A stretch of 36,847 nucleotides of DNA, from the NCBI GenBank assembly GCA_038212015.1, contig JBBQUY010000029.1, forward strand, positions 1 to 36,847, in the 5' to 3' direction. The stretch is from JAGQUL01 sp038212015 (GTDB taxonomy: Bacteria > Actinomycetota > Thermoleophilia > Gaiellales > SKUG01). The position numbers and the translations under genes are program-made. Positions 23,200 to 31,689 of the stretch are shown in pieces. Under the pieces are notes generated by a model. It made no database searches. It saw nothing but the letters and a program-made list of their open reading frames with translations, and was not told the origin of the DNA. Position 1 is the stretch's first letter. Each line of letters opens with the position of its first letter.

Positions 23200-24363
23200 C
23201 TACCGCGGCGCGGGAGCCGTCGCTACCAGGCCACTCGCACCGCGCTTGGCCTGTGCGACGGCGTCGACCGGAATCTCGGCCGTGTCGATGCGGTTGCCGT
23301 CCTCGTCGATCGCGCGCACGACGAGCTTGGTGGCACCGACCACCAGCTCGAGGTGGTGGTACGCAGCCCGGCGGAACGCGAGGTGGTCGGGCAGCTTGTC
23401 GGTGAAGGGATAGACGCGCTGACCGCCGCCACCGGTGAGCAGGTGCGTGACGCCGCCGATCGGCTTGGACCGCAGGTAGTTGTGCTCGTGTCCGGCCACG
23501 ACCAGCTGCACGCCGTACTTCTCCGCGAGCGGCTGGACGGCGTCGGCGATCTCGTTGCCTTCGGCCGACGACCCGTACAGCGGGTAGTGCAGGTACAGCA
23601 CCTTCCACGGCTGCTTCGAGGACTTGAGCTCCTGCTCGAGCCAACGGTACTGCGCGCTGCCCGGACGGATGTCCTGATCGCCGTCGAGCGCATAGAACTG
23701 GGCGTTGCGCTCCGTGAAGGTGTAGTAGGTGTTGCCCTTGAGGTGTGGAAAGTGCCCGAAGTACGGACGCAGGTCGTCCTTGTACATGTCGTGGTTGCCG
23801 AGCGCCGGCATGAAGCTGCGCGAGCGCGCGATTGGGCCCATCGCCGGTTCCCAGTTCTTCTGGTAATCCTGCCAGCGGCCGGTCGGATAGACGTTGTCGC
23901 CTGCGGTGATCACCAGCTTCGCGCCGGAACGTGCGAGATTGGCTGCGACCTTGTTCAGGTGCTTCGTGCCGGCGCCGTAGTCACCGATCGCCGCGAACTT
24001 CCAGGAACCGGGCTCGTCGGGAACGTCGTCTGGGGTCGGAACGTCCTTACCGCGAAGCAGCGGCGAGATCACTTTGAAGGCAGCGACCGCCACGTCCTGC
24101 ACCCACGGCGCGGCTTCCAGCGCCTCCAGGAACCGATAGGTGATCGTGTGCCCGGCGAACGAGCGCGTGGGATTTCTCGGCTCCCAGGCGGATCCGGACG
24201 CCACGCCGAGCGGCCGCGGCGGTCGTTCGCGATCGACCCCGGCGCGATGACGATCGGGGTTCTCGTCTTCGCCGCTGCCACCGCCACGCGCGACGCGTGC
24301 GCGGCGGCGCCGCAGCTCGTCGTCGGCCGGGGTGGCACGACTCTGGTGAGACACCGTTCGCAT
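23200..24363 (-). CDS. Metallophosphoesterase (purple acid phosphatase-like)
   Basis: The 387-residue protein has the dimetal phosphoesterase motifs in order: GDYGAG (127-132), GDNVYPTG (155-162), GNHD (189-192), LHYPLYG and GHEHNY. The tyrosine in GDYG and the layout fit the tartrate-resistant/purple acid phosphatase-like group. The first 60 residues are basic and low in complexity, with no signal peptide, and may include wrongly assigned sequence. The ATG at 24363 has no good ribosome binding site, and the true start may be downstream. The gene follows the SPFH operon in the same orientation but is upstream of it in transcription order. Substrate is unknown. Confidence 0.82.
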   Translation of the reverse strand: MRTVSHQSRATPADDELRRRRARVARGGGSGEDENPDRHRAGVDRERPPRPLGVASGSAWEPRNPTRSFAGHTITYRFLEALEAAPWVQDVAVAAFKVISPLLRGKDVPTPDDVPDEPGSWKFAAIGDYGAGTKHLNKVAANLARSGAKLVITAGDNVYPTGRWQDYQKNWEPAMGPIARSRSFMPALGNHDMYKDDLRPYFGHFPHLKGNTYYTFTERNAQFYALDGDQDIRPGSAQYRWLEQELKSSKQPWKVLYLHYPLYGSSAEGNEIADAVQPLAEKYGVQLVVAGHEHNYLRSKPIGGVTHLLTGGGGQRVYPFTDKLPDHLAFRRAAYHHLELVVGATKLVVRAIDEDGNRIDTAEIPVDAVAQAKRGASGLVATAPAPR

Positions 24364-24495
24364 CACCCGTTCGTCGTCCAACCCTGAACCGTGCAGGCGC
24401 GTTCGTGGCCGACGCGGCCCCCTGCGGCCGCGTCGGTGTCCGGATCGCCGCAGGTTTCGCGAATCCACCTCTTCAGGTCTGAAGTCGTTCGACCG

Positions 24496-25104
24496 ATGAA
24501 CGCTCACGGCGACACACTCGCGGCCCACGCGCGTGCGTCCACTGTTTGCACCCAGATGGTCTTTCGCACCCGATATCGACTTTCATCCGTGCCGCTTGCG
24601 ATGGTGGCGCTGTGCGTGGCGAGCCTGATCGGCCTCGTCGCGCTGCTGATCGTGCCGGCCGTGAAGGAATTCCTCGCGGATCAGATGTCGTCGCTGCCGC
24701 TCATCGCGGTGCTCGTCACCGCACTCGCGCCCGTCGTCCTGATCGCGTGGTACGCCTTCTCGTTCGCCGAGGTCCGGCACGGCGGCTTCTACATCCGCAC
24801 CCTCACCGGCCGTGGGCCGATCGTCGACCTCAGGACGCTCACGGTCGCCAACGTACACGCCAAGTCGCGAAGCGGCAGCAAGCGCCAGCGCTTCGACCTG
24901 ATCCTGCGACTGGAGGATGAGGCCGGCAACGCGGTCTGGGTTCCACTCAATTCGTGGCGCGACGAGGACCTGCTCATGGCGCGTCTGCTGCGCGCTACGG
25001 TCGAACGCAAGGTCAAGATCGAAGGCGACCCGATGCTCGTGCGCCGCTTCAGTGGCCTGCTCGACACGTACAAGTCCTGGGATCGGCAGCAGGCCGCCGC
25101 GTGA
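24496..25104 (+). CDS. Membrane protein with PH-like domain
   Basis: The 202-residue protein has two transmembrane helices (about 32-53 and 66-86) and a soluble C-terminal domain (about 90-190). Its alternating strands (FYIRTLTGRGPIVDLRTLTV, FDLILRLEDEAGNAVWVPL) resemble bacterial PH-like domains. No specific family is certain. The start is uncertain: ATG 24496 and ATG 24556 both lack clear ribosome binding sites. Its stop overlaps the next gene (GTGA), so it is co-translated with the acetyltransferase. Confidence 0.6.
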   Translation: MNAHGDTLAAHARASTVCTQMVFRTRYRLSSVPLAMVALCVASLIGLVALLIVPAVKEFLADQMSSLPLIAVLVTALAPVVLIAWYAFSFAEVRHGGFYIRTLTGRGPIVDLRTLTVANVHAKSRSGSKRQRFDLILRLEDEAGNAVWVPLNSWRDEDLLMARLLRATVERKVKIEGDPMLVRRFSGLLDTYKSWDRQQAAA

Positions 25105-26018
25105 CGAGGACGGTTGCCGGGCTCGCGCTCGTCGAGCGCGTGGAAGCGTACGGTCGTGTTCGGCTGTCGCTCGTGGATCACTCCGGCGGCTTCTCCCGTG
25201 ATGCGAGCACGCTCACGATCGACCCGCTCCAGCTGCACGACGGCAACGGTGGGCTCGTACGAGTCGACGGGATCGGCAACGTCGCCACGCTGGAGGCGTA
25301 CCGCGGACAAGGCCTGGCGAGCGAGCTGCTCGAGGTGGCCATCGAACGCATGCGCGCAGGGGATGCGGCCGGCTCGCTGCTGTATGGCATCGATGGGTTC
25401 TACGAACCGCTCGGCTGGCACACCTGTGGCGACGAGCGGTGGATCGCGTTCGACGTGTCCCGCGGCCGCGCCGAGCACGCCGAATCGCCGACGGGCTCTC
25501 GCGCACACGTGCGCACGATGCGCGATGACGATCGCGCGTCGGTGATGCGGCTGTACGAACGGATCGCGGCGACCACCGTCGGGGCGGTGGTGCGCGGCAG
25601 CGGGGCGCGCACGTGGTCGCTGCTGGATCCGGAGGACGTGACGATCGTCGAGCGAGACGAGGAGCTCGTCGGCTGGGTGTGGCGCGGCACCGGGCTCGAC
25701 GCGCGCACCAACATGAAGAGCGACCTACCGGGCGTGGCTGCGTTCGTGGAGCTGCAGGCAGTCGACGTGGACGCCGCGTGGCACGTCGTGCACGCGGCGC
25801 GAGCTCGGGTGGTGGCGAGCGACGAGGGGTCGCTTGCTCGGCTCGTGACCGGCGCGCCTGATGGACATGCGCTGCGCGAACTTGCCCGCTCGGGCTGGCT
25901 GAACGCACACCTGGTCGATGTCGTGCGTCCCCACGGCGGCGCGATGCTGCTGCCGTTCAGCGACGACGCGACGCGCGTGGCGCACGGCACGTACCAGTTC
26001 CTGCCGGACCGGTTCTGA
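25101..26018 (+). CDS. GNAT family N-acetyltransferase (Eis-like)
   Basis: The 305-residue protein has the acetyl-CoA-binding segment VATLEAYRGQGLASELL (61-77), which gives the GNAT motif A signature R-G-x-G-x-A. FYEPLGWHT at 100-108 is typical of the FYxxLGF/W element of the Eis-type group. The C-terminal half has a second GNAT-like segment and ends in a sterol-carrier-like region rather than a clear domain. These enzymes transfer acetyl groups to amines. The substrate is not apparent. The GTG start overlaps the upstream stop. The gene ends 23 bp from the convergent M48 gene. Confidence 0.75.
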   Translation: MTRTVAGLALVERVEAYGRVRLSLVDHSGGFSRDASTLTIDPLQLHDGNGGLVRVDGIGNVATLEAYRGQGLASELLEVAIERMRAGDAAGSLLYGIDGFYEPLGWHTCGDERWIAFDVSRGRAEHAESPTGSRAHVRTMRDDDRASVMRLYERIAATTVGAVVRGSGARTWSLLDPEDVTIVERDEELVGWVWRGTGLDARTNMKSDLPGVAAFVELQAVDVDAAWHVVHAARARVVASDEGSLARLVTGAPDGHALRELARSGWLNAHLVDVVRPHGGAMLLPFSDDATRVAHGTYQFLPDRF

Positions 26019-26041
26019 TGCGGTCGTGGCTGGTCGTCGCG

Positions 26042-26851
26042 TCAGGCGACCTCGTCGTCCTGGCGGCGCTCGCGATTCGCTTCCGGCAGCCACCCGCGGA
26101 TCTGCGTCACGCGCGTGCCGTGTGAGGGGTGCGTCGACAGGTACTCGGGCGGCTGCTGCCCCTGCGACGCCTTCGCCATGTTCTGCCAGAAGGTGATCGC
26201 CTGAGCGGGGTCGTAGCCGCCGCGCGCCATGTATATGAGCCCGATGCGGTCGGATTCGGATTCCTGCTCACGGCCCCATGGCAGCGACAGGCCCACCTGG
26301 GCGCCGGCACCGAGCAGGCTCGCGACCTGCCGGAAACGCTCCGGATCGTCCGCGAACGCGCCGGATGCGGCGGCGATCGCGCGATTGGTGAGCTCCTCCC
26401 GGAAGATCCGCTCGGCGCCATGCTCGGCGACGGCGTGTGCGATCTCGTGCGCGACGACGGTCGCGAGCTGATCGTCGGTCTTCGCAACGTCGAGCAGGCC
26501 GGTGAAGACGACGATCTTGCCGCCCGGGAGGCAGAACGCGTTCGCTTCGGGTCGATCGACGAGCGCGAACTCCCAGTCGAACTCCGGCTTGTCGACCGCG
26601 CCGATGCGCGCGAGGCGCTCGGAGACGCGCCGAACCTGCTCGTACTGGGGCCCGGATTCCACGACCTTCTCGCCCTCCTCGGCGAGCGTCTGCTCGAACA
26701 CCTGCAGTCCCAGCTGCTGCTGCTGTTCGTCGCTCATCGCGACGCGCTGCGTGCGACCGGTGACCGGGACGGTCTGCTCCTCGCTCGAGAAATACGTGAA
26801 CGCCACGACCGCGATCGCGAGAACCAATCCGAGCATGATGCGACGAGCCAT
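26042..26851 (-). CDS. M48 family zinc metallopeptidase
   Basis: The 269-residue protein has an N-terminal transmembrane anchor (7-23), which puts the catalytic domain outside the cytoplasm. The zinc site is VVAHEIAHAVAEH (HEIAH at 135-139) and the third ligand is in the ESESD segment (197-201). The HPSHGTRV motif near residue 241 is typical of M48 peptidases of the BepA/LoiP type, thought to act on envelope proteins. Length is normal for the single-domain form. The likely -10 TATGAC (26858-26863) ends 6 nt before the ATG, suggesting a leaderless mRNA. It is convergent with the acetyltransferase gene. Confidence 0.9.
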   Translation of the reverse strand: MARRIMLGLVLAIAVVAFTYFSSEEQTVPVTGRTQRVAMSDEQQQQLGLQVFEQTLAEEGEKVVESGPQYEQVRRVSERLARIGAVDKPEFDWEFALVDRPEANAFCLPGGKIVVFTGLLDVAKTDDQLATVVAHEIAHAVAEHGAERIFREELTNRAIAAASGAFADDPERFRQVASLLGAGAQVGLSLPWGREQESESDRIGLIYMARGGYDPAQAITFWQNMAKASQGQQPPEYLSTHPSHGTRVTQIRGWLPEANRERRQDDEVA

Positions 26852-26857
26852 GACCGC

Positions 26858-26863
26858 GTCATA
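26858..26863 (-). promoter_or_regulatory. -10-like element 6 nt before the M48 start
   Basis: TATGAC on the minus strand is one base off TATAAT-type sequences at its end and sits exactly 6 nt before the ATG at 26851, as at four other genes here. Confidence 0.35.
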
Positions 26864-26923
26864 CCCGCTCGTTCGACTGAAACGCGCCTGACCGAATTCG
26901 TCGTGATCGGGAAGGACGCCGAT

Positions 26924-28549
26924 GTGACACGACACTGGAATACACCTGATCGCCTCCAGGAGCTGCTGGTCGAGCTCGTGAGCTGGAACAGCGTTGCGCA
27001 GACCGACGGCGAAGCGCGCTTCGCGGGCAAGCTCGCTGACCGGCTTCGATCGGTCCGGTGGTTCGCCGAGCGTCCCGACGCGGTGGCGCTCGGACGAATC
27101 GACCAGGGGCGCGCCTACGTCACGGCGACCTACCGTCATCCGGACGCAGCCGAGACGATCGTGCTCCTCAGCCACTTCGACACGGTCGACACCGCGGACT
27201 ACGGCGCCCACGAGCTACTCGCGTGTGATCCCGTTCGGCTGACCGCGGCCTACGCCGAACTCGTGGACGAACTCGATCCGGATGCGGCGGTCGACGCCGC
27301 CTCGGGCGACTACCTGTTCGGTCGCGGCACGATGGACATGAAGGCGGGGCTCGCCCTCCACATGGCGCTCATCGAGCGGGCAGCTGCGGAGCAGTGGCCG
27401 ATCAGCCTGGTGCTGCTCGCGGTCCCGGACGAGGAGGTCAACTCGACCGGCATGCGGGCGGCGGTGGAGGGGCTGCACGATCTCGCGAGCGCGCACGACC
27501 TGCACTACGTGCTGTTTCTCAACGGCGAGCCGTCGTTTCCCGCACATCCGGGCGACGACAGGCGCTACCTGTACACGGGATCGATCGGCAAGATCATGCC
27601 GTCGGTGCTCTGCTATGGACGCGAGACGCACGCCGGCACGCCGATGTCAGGACTGACATCCACCTACGTCGCGTCCTACGTCACGCAGGCCATGGAATTC
27701 AGTGACGCGTTTCGCGAGACCGTGCACGGCGAGACGGCGCCGGTTCCCGTGACGCTCGACCAGCATGATCGACGGGACGGCTACTCGACGCAGACCCCGT
27801 TCCGAACGAGCGCCCTCTACAACGTGTTCGTCATGGAGCAGTCGGCGGCTGACGTGATGAAGCATTTCGAGCGGGTCGTGCGACATGCAGCCGAGCGCTG
27901 CCTGCTCGACTACCGAGCGATCTGCGCTCGAGACGGCGTCGACCCGATCGGGGAGCTGCGCGTGCTGCGCTTCGAGGAGCTGCAGGCGCACGCAGTCGAC
28001 AAGCTGGGGCAGGCGACGGTCGACGAGCTGGTCGCAACGGCCGTCGCAGACGGCGACGACGACCTGCGCGAGCAGTCGCTGCGCATCGTCGAAGCGCTGC
28101 TCGTCGCGTGCCAGGAGCTCACGCCGGCAATCGTGCTGCTGTTCGCGCCGCCGTTTTACCCGCCCGTCAACTCGACCGACGACGAGCTCGTCGCCGCCTG
28201 CGTCGCTCGCGTGCAGCAGCAGGCGAGCGAGCGCTTCGGCACCGACGTGGTGCAGTCGCACTTTTTCAACGGCATTTCCGACCTGAGCTATGTCAGCTTC
28301 CGTGGCGGCCCGACGGGCTCGCACACGTACGAGCGCAACACCCCGGGATTCGGGACGACCTACACGATCCCGTTCGAGTCGATGGCACGTCTCGATGCGC
28401 CGGTGCTCAACGTGGGGCCGTTCGGCAAGGACCCCCACAAGCGCACCGAGCGGCTCCACGTTCGCAGCGCGTTCCAGGAGCTTCCGGAGCTGCTCGCCGA
28501 CCTCGTGCAGTTCGTCGCGTCGTGGGAATCGGAATCCAGCGCGCAGTGA
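26924..28549 (+). CDS. M20 family peptidase, RocB-like
   Basis: The 541-residue protein is the length of RocB-type members of the M20 dizinc peptidase family. Visible metal-site motifs are LLSHFDTVDT (His84, Asp86), GRGTMDMKAGLALH (Asp138) and AVPDEEVNSTG (Glu170, Glu171). HAGTPMSG marks the family's dimerisation-domain histidine. RocB is linked to arginine use in Bacillus but its exact reaction is not settled. The GTG at 26924 has GGGAAGGA 7 nt upstream; a GTG 21 nt earlier is the alternative. It is divergent from the M48 gene. An ureohydrolase is encoded elsewhere in the window but not in its operon. Confidence 0.82.
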   Translation: MTRHWNTPDRLQELLVELVSWNSVAQTDGEARFAGKLADRLRSVRWFAERPDAVALGRIDQGRAYVTATYRHPDAAETIVLLSHFDTVDTADYGAHELLACDPVRLTAAYAELVDELDPDAAVDAASGDYLFGRGTMDMKAGLALHMALIERAAAEQWPISLVLLAVPDEEVNSTGMRAAVEGLHDLASAHDLHYVLFLNGEPSFPAHPGDDRRYLYTGSIGKIMPSVLCYGRETHAGTPMSGLTSTYVASYVTQAMEFSDAFRETVHGETAPVPVTLDQHDRRDGYSTQTPFRTSALYNVFVMEQSAADVMKHFERVVRHAAERCLLDYRAICARDGVDPIGELRVLRFEELQAHAVDKLGQATVDELVATAVADGDDDLREQSLRIVEALLVACQELTPAIVLLFAPPFYPPVNSTDDELVAACVARVQQQASERFGTDVVQSHFFNGISDLSYVSFRGGPTGSHTYERNTPGFGTTYTIPFESMARLDAPVLNVGPFGKDPHKRTERLHVRSAFQELPELLADLVQFVASWESESSAQ

Positions 28550-28776
28550 ATACGTGCATGGCAGCACGTGCCACCCGGCGTCCACGATCTCGTGGAGGAT
28601 CGGGGCTCGAAACGCGCGGGTGTCGAGGTCCATGCTGCTGACTTCGGCGGGAACGCCTTCGTGAAGCCGTAGTAGTGCTCGTGCTCGCGATGGAACAGCG
28701 ACCAGCGTCGACGCATTCGCGGCAAGCGCGCGACCCCAGACGTCGTGCATCCGACGCGGCTGTCTGGCTATCGTCG

Positions 28777-29016
28777 ATGGATCCGGCACCCACACCCGAG
28801 CAGCCCGCCATGCAGGACGCGTGCGTCGTCACCATCTTCGATCACGACGGCTCCGTCACGGAGACCGTGGAGGTCGCCAGGGCAGAAGGTGCGCGGCGCA
28901 TCGCGCGCCTCGCGACGCGCAAGCGCGAGATCGCGTACGCCACGGTGCGGACCCACGAGCGCACCGACGTGTTCGCGCGCGGGAAGGGTCGGCTGCGCAT
29001 CGCCCGCCCGAAGTAA
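28777..29016 (+). CDS. Small protein of unknown function (79 aa)
   Basis: The product begins MDPAPTPEQPAMQDACVVTI and has a short beta/alpha core (ACVVTIFDHDGSVTETVEVARAEGARR). It ends in a basic segment (GKGRLRIARPK). No family is recognised. The ATG at 28810 is an alternative start. TATCGT at 28769-28774 resembles a -10 but is too close to the first ATG. A clear hairpin follows the stop, which supports a transcribed gene. Confidence 0.45.
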   Translation: MDPAPTPEQPAMQDACVVTIFDHDGSVTETVEVARAEGARRIARLATRKREIAYATVRTHERTDVFARGKGRLRIARPK

Positions 29017-29030
29017 GGCGGCAGAAGACA

Positions 29031-29068
29031 CGAAGGCGGTCCGATGCCGGAGCACCGAACCGCCTTCG
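29031..29068. terminator. Stem-loop between the small gene and the HU gene
   Basis: CGAAGGCGGT (29031-29040) and ACCGCCTTCG (29059-29068) form a perfect 10-bp stem with an 18-nt loop. It lies between two convergent genes, so it probably ends both transcripts. Confidence 0.65.
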
Positions 29069-29090
29069 CGGGGAAGCAATGACGAATGCG

Positions 29091-29417
29091 TCAGGCGAGC
29101 TTCTTCTTCGCCTTCTGCACGGTCGGCAGCGCGTTCTTCGCCTTGGCAAGCGGGCGAGCCTTGAGCTGCACCGACGCCGGCTTCGGGCCGATGGTGATCG
29201 TCTCGCCGGTTGCCGGGTTGCGGCCCTCGCGCGCCTTGGTGGCGTCCTTGAGCTTCACCTCGAGCTGCACGAGGCCGGCGAACTTGAACTTCTCGGCATT
29301 GCCGATCTCGCTGAGGATCGTCTCCTCGAGCGCGGTGAGCACGTTCTTCACTTCGGCCTTGGAGAGCTCGGTCTCCTCGGCGAGATGCGTGATGAGCTGG
29401 GTCTGAGTCATGGGCAT
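29091..29417 (-). CDS. HU/IHF-type nucleoid DNA-binding protein
   Basis: The 108-residue DNABII protein binds and bends DNA. The arm signature GRNPATGETI (65-74) is exact, preceded by the usual KFAGLVQLEVK body. A Lys-rich C-terminal extension (about 85-108, ending QKAKKKLA) is longer than in E. coli HU and adds positive charge. AGGTGG lies 8 nt before the ATG at 29417; a second ATG two codons later is possible. It stands alone. It is the second nucleoid-type protein in the window besides the H1-like one at 8130. Confidence 0.93.
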   Translation of the reverse strand: MPMTQTQLITHLAEETELSKAEVKNVLTALEETILSEIGNAEKFKFAGLVQLEVKLKDATKAREGRNPATGETITIGPKPASVQLKARPLAKAKNALPTVQKAKKKLA

Positions 29418-29647
29418 ATTGGGGCCACCTGTCCGTTGATAGTTATTTCGGCATCCTAGCGTCGAGATCCCCGTAATCGGCGTCACGCCGTCAACGTTGC
29501 GGGATCTCGCACCGGCCGAATGATACGCATCGCACCGGAAAACCATGCATTCGCGCACGATCTGGCGGTGTCAGCCGAACGGCCATCGAGCTCGAGCGGG
29601 ACCACCGGTGACGGTAATTCCCCCGCTCACGGGGCACAACGTGCGAC

Positions 29648-30421
29648 ATGGCGATCGCTCCCACCGAGATTCGCATCGGCACCGCAGGCTGGAGCATCCC
29701 GCCTGGCATCGGTGCACACACCGACCGGCTGAGCAGTCGCGAATCGATCCTCGCGCGGTATGCCCGCATCCATGACGCGTGCGAAGTGAACTCCTCGTTC
29801 CATCGCCACCACATGCCCGCGACGTACGCGCGGTGGGCCGCGACGACACCACCCGGATTCCGGTTTTCGACCAAGGTCCCCAAGACGATCACCCACGGCG
29901 CACGCCTGGATCCGAGCGCCTCCGAACCGATACTCGATCGATTTCTCGGCGAGATCGCGCACCTCGAGGACAAAGCGGGACCGGTCCTGGTGCAGCTGCC
30001 GCCCTCGCTCGCGTTCGACGATCGGCACGTCGAGCGTTTTCTGTCGGTGCTCCGCGAGCGCTGGAGCGGCGACGTGGTGTTCGAGCCGCGGCACGCGACG
30101 TGGTTCACGTCGGACGTCGATGAGCTGCTCGCATCGCATCGCATGGCACGCGCGAGTGCTGACCCCGCCATCAACAAGGCGGCGGCACAGCCGGGTGCCT
30201 CGGGGCGACTCGCCTATCTGCGCCTCCACGGCAGTCCACGCACCTACCACTCGTCGTACGAGCCGCCCTACCTCACGGCGTTGGCGGATCGCCTTCGTCA
30301 CCACGCTGCAAGCGAGGACACCGAGTCGGTGTGGTGCATCTTCGACAACACGGCCAGCGGAGCTGCGATGCCGAACGCGATCGACCTGCGTCGACTGCTC
30401 GGTGCACCCCGACCGGCATGA
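29648..30421 (+). CDS. DUF72 family protein (YecE-like)
   Basis: The 257-residue protein has the TIM-barrel-like DUF72 signatures: IRIGTAGWS near the N-terminus, CEVNSSFHRHH, FSTKVPKTITH, LVQLPPSLAFD, FEPRHATWF, AYLRLHG and a C-terminal FDNTASGAAMPNA. Function is unknown in spite of wide distribution. The ATG at 29648 lies after a 230-bp gap from HU with no clear promoter. The TGA overlaps the ATG of the L,D-transpeptidase gene, so the two are translationally coupled. Confidence 0.88.
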   Translation: MAIAPTEIRIGTAGWSIPPGIGAHTDRLSSRESILARYARIHDACEVNSSFHRHHMPATYARWAATTPPGFRFSTKVPKTITHGARLDPSASEPILDRFLGEIAHLEDKAGPVLVQLPPSLAFDDRHVERFLSVLRERWSGDVVFEPRHATWFTSDVDELLASHRMARASADPAINKAAAQPGASGRLAYLRLHGSPRTYHSSYEPPYLTALADRLRHHAASEDTESVWCIFDNTASGAAMPNAIDLRRLLGAPRPA

Positions 30422-31131
30422 TCGCCAACGTGCGATGTGGCCGACTCAGGCGCCGAACAATGTCGGCAGTGGCCAGCGCGTCGCGACGCGAGCGTGGCTG
30501 CGCAACGTGCGGTCGAGACACGGACAGCATGCTGATCGCCCACCTTCGAACGTCGCTGCCTGTCTTCGCCTCGCCGGGCGACGGTCAGCGAGTCGGCGTG
30601 ATCGCGGCGCGCACGCCGTGGCTGCGCGCTCCCGCTGCCGTGTGGGTGCAGCGCATCAGCGCGGACGGGCGGTGGGGTGAGGTCCAGATGCCGTTCGAGA
30701 ACTCTCCTCGCACGGGGTGGATCGAGCTCGGGCGCGCGCGCACGCGCCATGTGAACGTTCGTGTCGTGGTGTCGCGTTCACGCCGCACCCTGGACGTGTG
30801 GCGCGGCTCGGAGCTGATCCTGCGGACTCGTGTCGGTGTCGGCGCGGCGGCATCTCCGACACCCACAGGCCGATTCGTCGTGAGCGAGCGTGTCACGCCG
30901 CGCGGCGCCGATCGGCGAGCGTATGGCAGCTTCGCGTTCGGGCTGTCCGGCAACCAGCCGCGGCCGCCGATGGGATGGCGTGGCCCCGCGCAGATGGCGA
31001 TCCATGGGACCGGCGACCCGCGATCGGTGGGGCGCGCCGCGTCAGCGGGATGCGTGCGGCTGTCCGAGCGTGACCTGCAGCGCCTGCGGCCACTGCTGGC
31101 GATCGGCACGCCCGTGCTGATCCGACGCTAG
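30418..31131 (+). CDS. L,D-transpeptidase (YkuD domain)
   Basis: The YkuD catalytic domain occupies about 112-237. RFVVSERVT leads to MAIHGTGDPRSVG (His196) and ASAGCVRLSERDL, with nucleophile Cys212 and Arg214. The residue before GC is Ala where many members have His. These enzymes cross-link peptidoglycan between meso-diaminopimelate residues outside the cytoplasm. The preceding segment (about 38-110) fits an SH3-like domain. The ATG at 30418 overlaps the DUF72 stop. No signal peptide is present from this start or from the alternatives at 30460 and 30529, which is odd for an envelope enzyme. The arrangement resembles proteins common in Thermoleophilia. Confidence 0.85.
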   Translation: MIANVRCGRLRRRTMSAVASASRRERGCATCGRDTDSMLIAHLRTSLPVFASPGDGQRVGVIAARTPWLRAPAAVWVQRISADGRWGEVQMPFENSPRTGWIELGRARTRHVNVRVVVSRSRRTLDVWRGSELILRTRVGVGAAASPTPTGRFVVSERVTPRGADRRAYGSFAFGLSGNQPRPPMGWRGPAQMAIHGTGDPRSVGRAASAGCVRLSERDLQRLRPLLAIGTPVLIRR

Positions 31132-31145
31132 TTCGGCGGTCATTT

Positions 31146-31565
31146 TCAGCTGATCGGACCAGACGGATCGGCGACGTCCTCGTCGTACGCGGCGAGCGCG
31201 CGCTGGACGGCGGCGAGAGGCAGATCCAGGTCTTCACTGATCGCGGCTGCTCGCGGTGCAGTCGGGAGTGACGAGCCGTGCGGTTCGATCCAACCAGTCA
31301 CGTCTCGTACCTGTTCGGGCGTCAGGCCTGAGGCTGCGACGGCTGCGGCTTCGCGCTCGGCGATGACGTCGCTCACCAGCTGCACGAATCGCCGCTGCAC
31401 GATCCTCATCGCGAGCGTCCCGACGACACCGATCGCTACGACTGCTCCCGCGGCCTCCCGGCCAAGTGGACCGACGAAGAACAGCGCCACGCCAGCGATC
31501 ACCAGCAGGGGGGACAGAAACAGCAGCGGCGCGAGCGACCAGAGGATTCGTTGCATGCGGAGCAT
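31146..31565 (-). CDS. Membrane protein of unknown function
   Basis: The 139-residue protein has two transmembrane helices in the first 55 residues and a cytoplasmic C-terminal half. The latter contains charged, helical repeats (IAEREAAAVAASGLTPEQVRDV and similar) and an acidic end. No family is recognised. ATG 31565 and ATG 31556 are both possible starts, and neither has a strong ribosome binding site. It is convergent with the L,D-transpeptidase gene, 14 bp apart. Confidence 0.55.
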   Translation of the reverse strand: MLRMQRILWSLAPLLFLSPLLVIAGVALFFVGPLGREAAGAVVAIGVVGTLAMRIVQRRFVQLVSDVIAEREAAAVAASGLTPEQVRDVTGWIEPHGSSLPTAPRAAAISEDLDLPLAAVQRALAAYDEDVADPSGPIS

Positions 31566-31663
31566 GTGTCCGAATCGCGAGGCTCCACAAACGTCTGCGC
31601 TATCCGTCCGGCGCCAATCCCTCGAAGCTGATCGGAGCTTCGTAGACGCCAGGCACGCGAAAA

Positions 31664-31679
31664 CCCCGCCTCAGCGGGG
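31664..31679 (-). terminator. Rho-independent terminator after the tRNA-like fragment
   Basis: On the minus strand CCCCGC, a TGAG loop and GCGGGG are followed by TTTT. The stem is strong and the U-tract lies on the minus strand only. This terminator therefore belongs to a leftward RNA whose 3' end is near 31690, as expected for a tRNA gene. Confidence 0.75.
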
Positions 31680-31689
31680 GTCTTCGTGA

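Noticed and set aside
28550..28776. A minus-strand pseudogene between the M20 and small genes (segments HREHEHYYGFTKAF and DTRAFRAPILHEIVDAGWHV in two frames)
   Set aside because: The two segments look protein-like and would join by one frameshift, but they match nothing I recognise and neither has a clean start or end. They were not strong enough to list as a gene.
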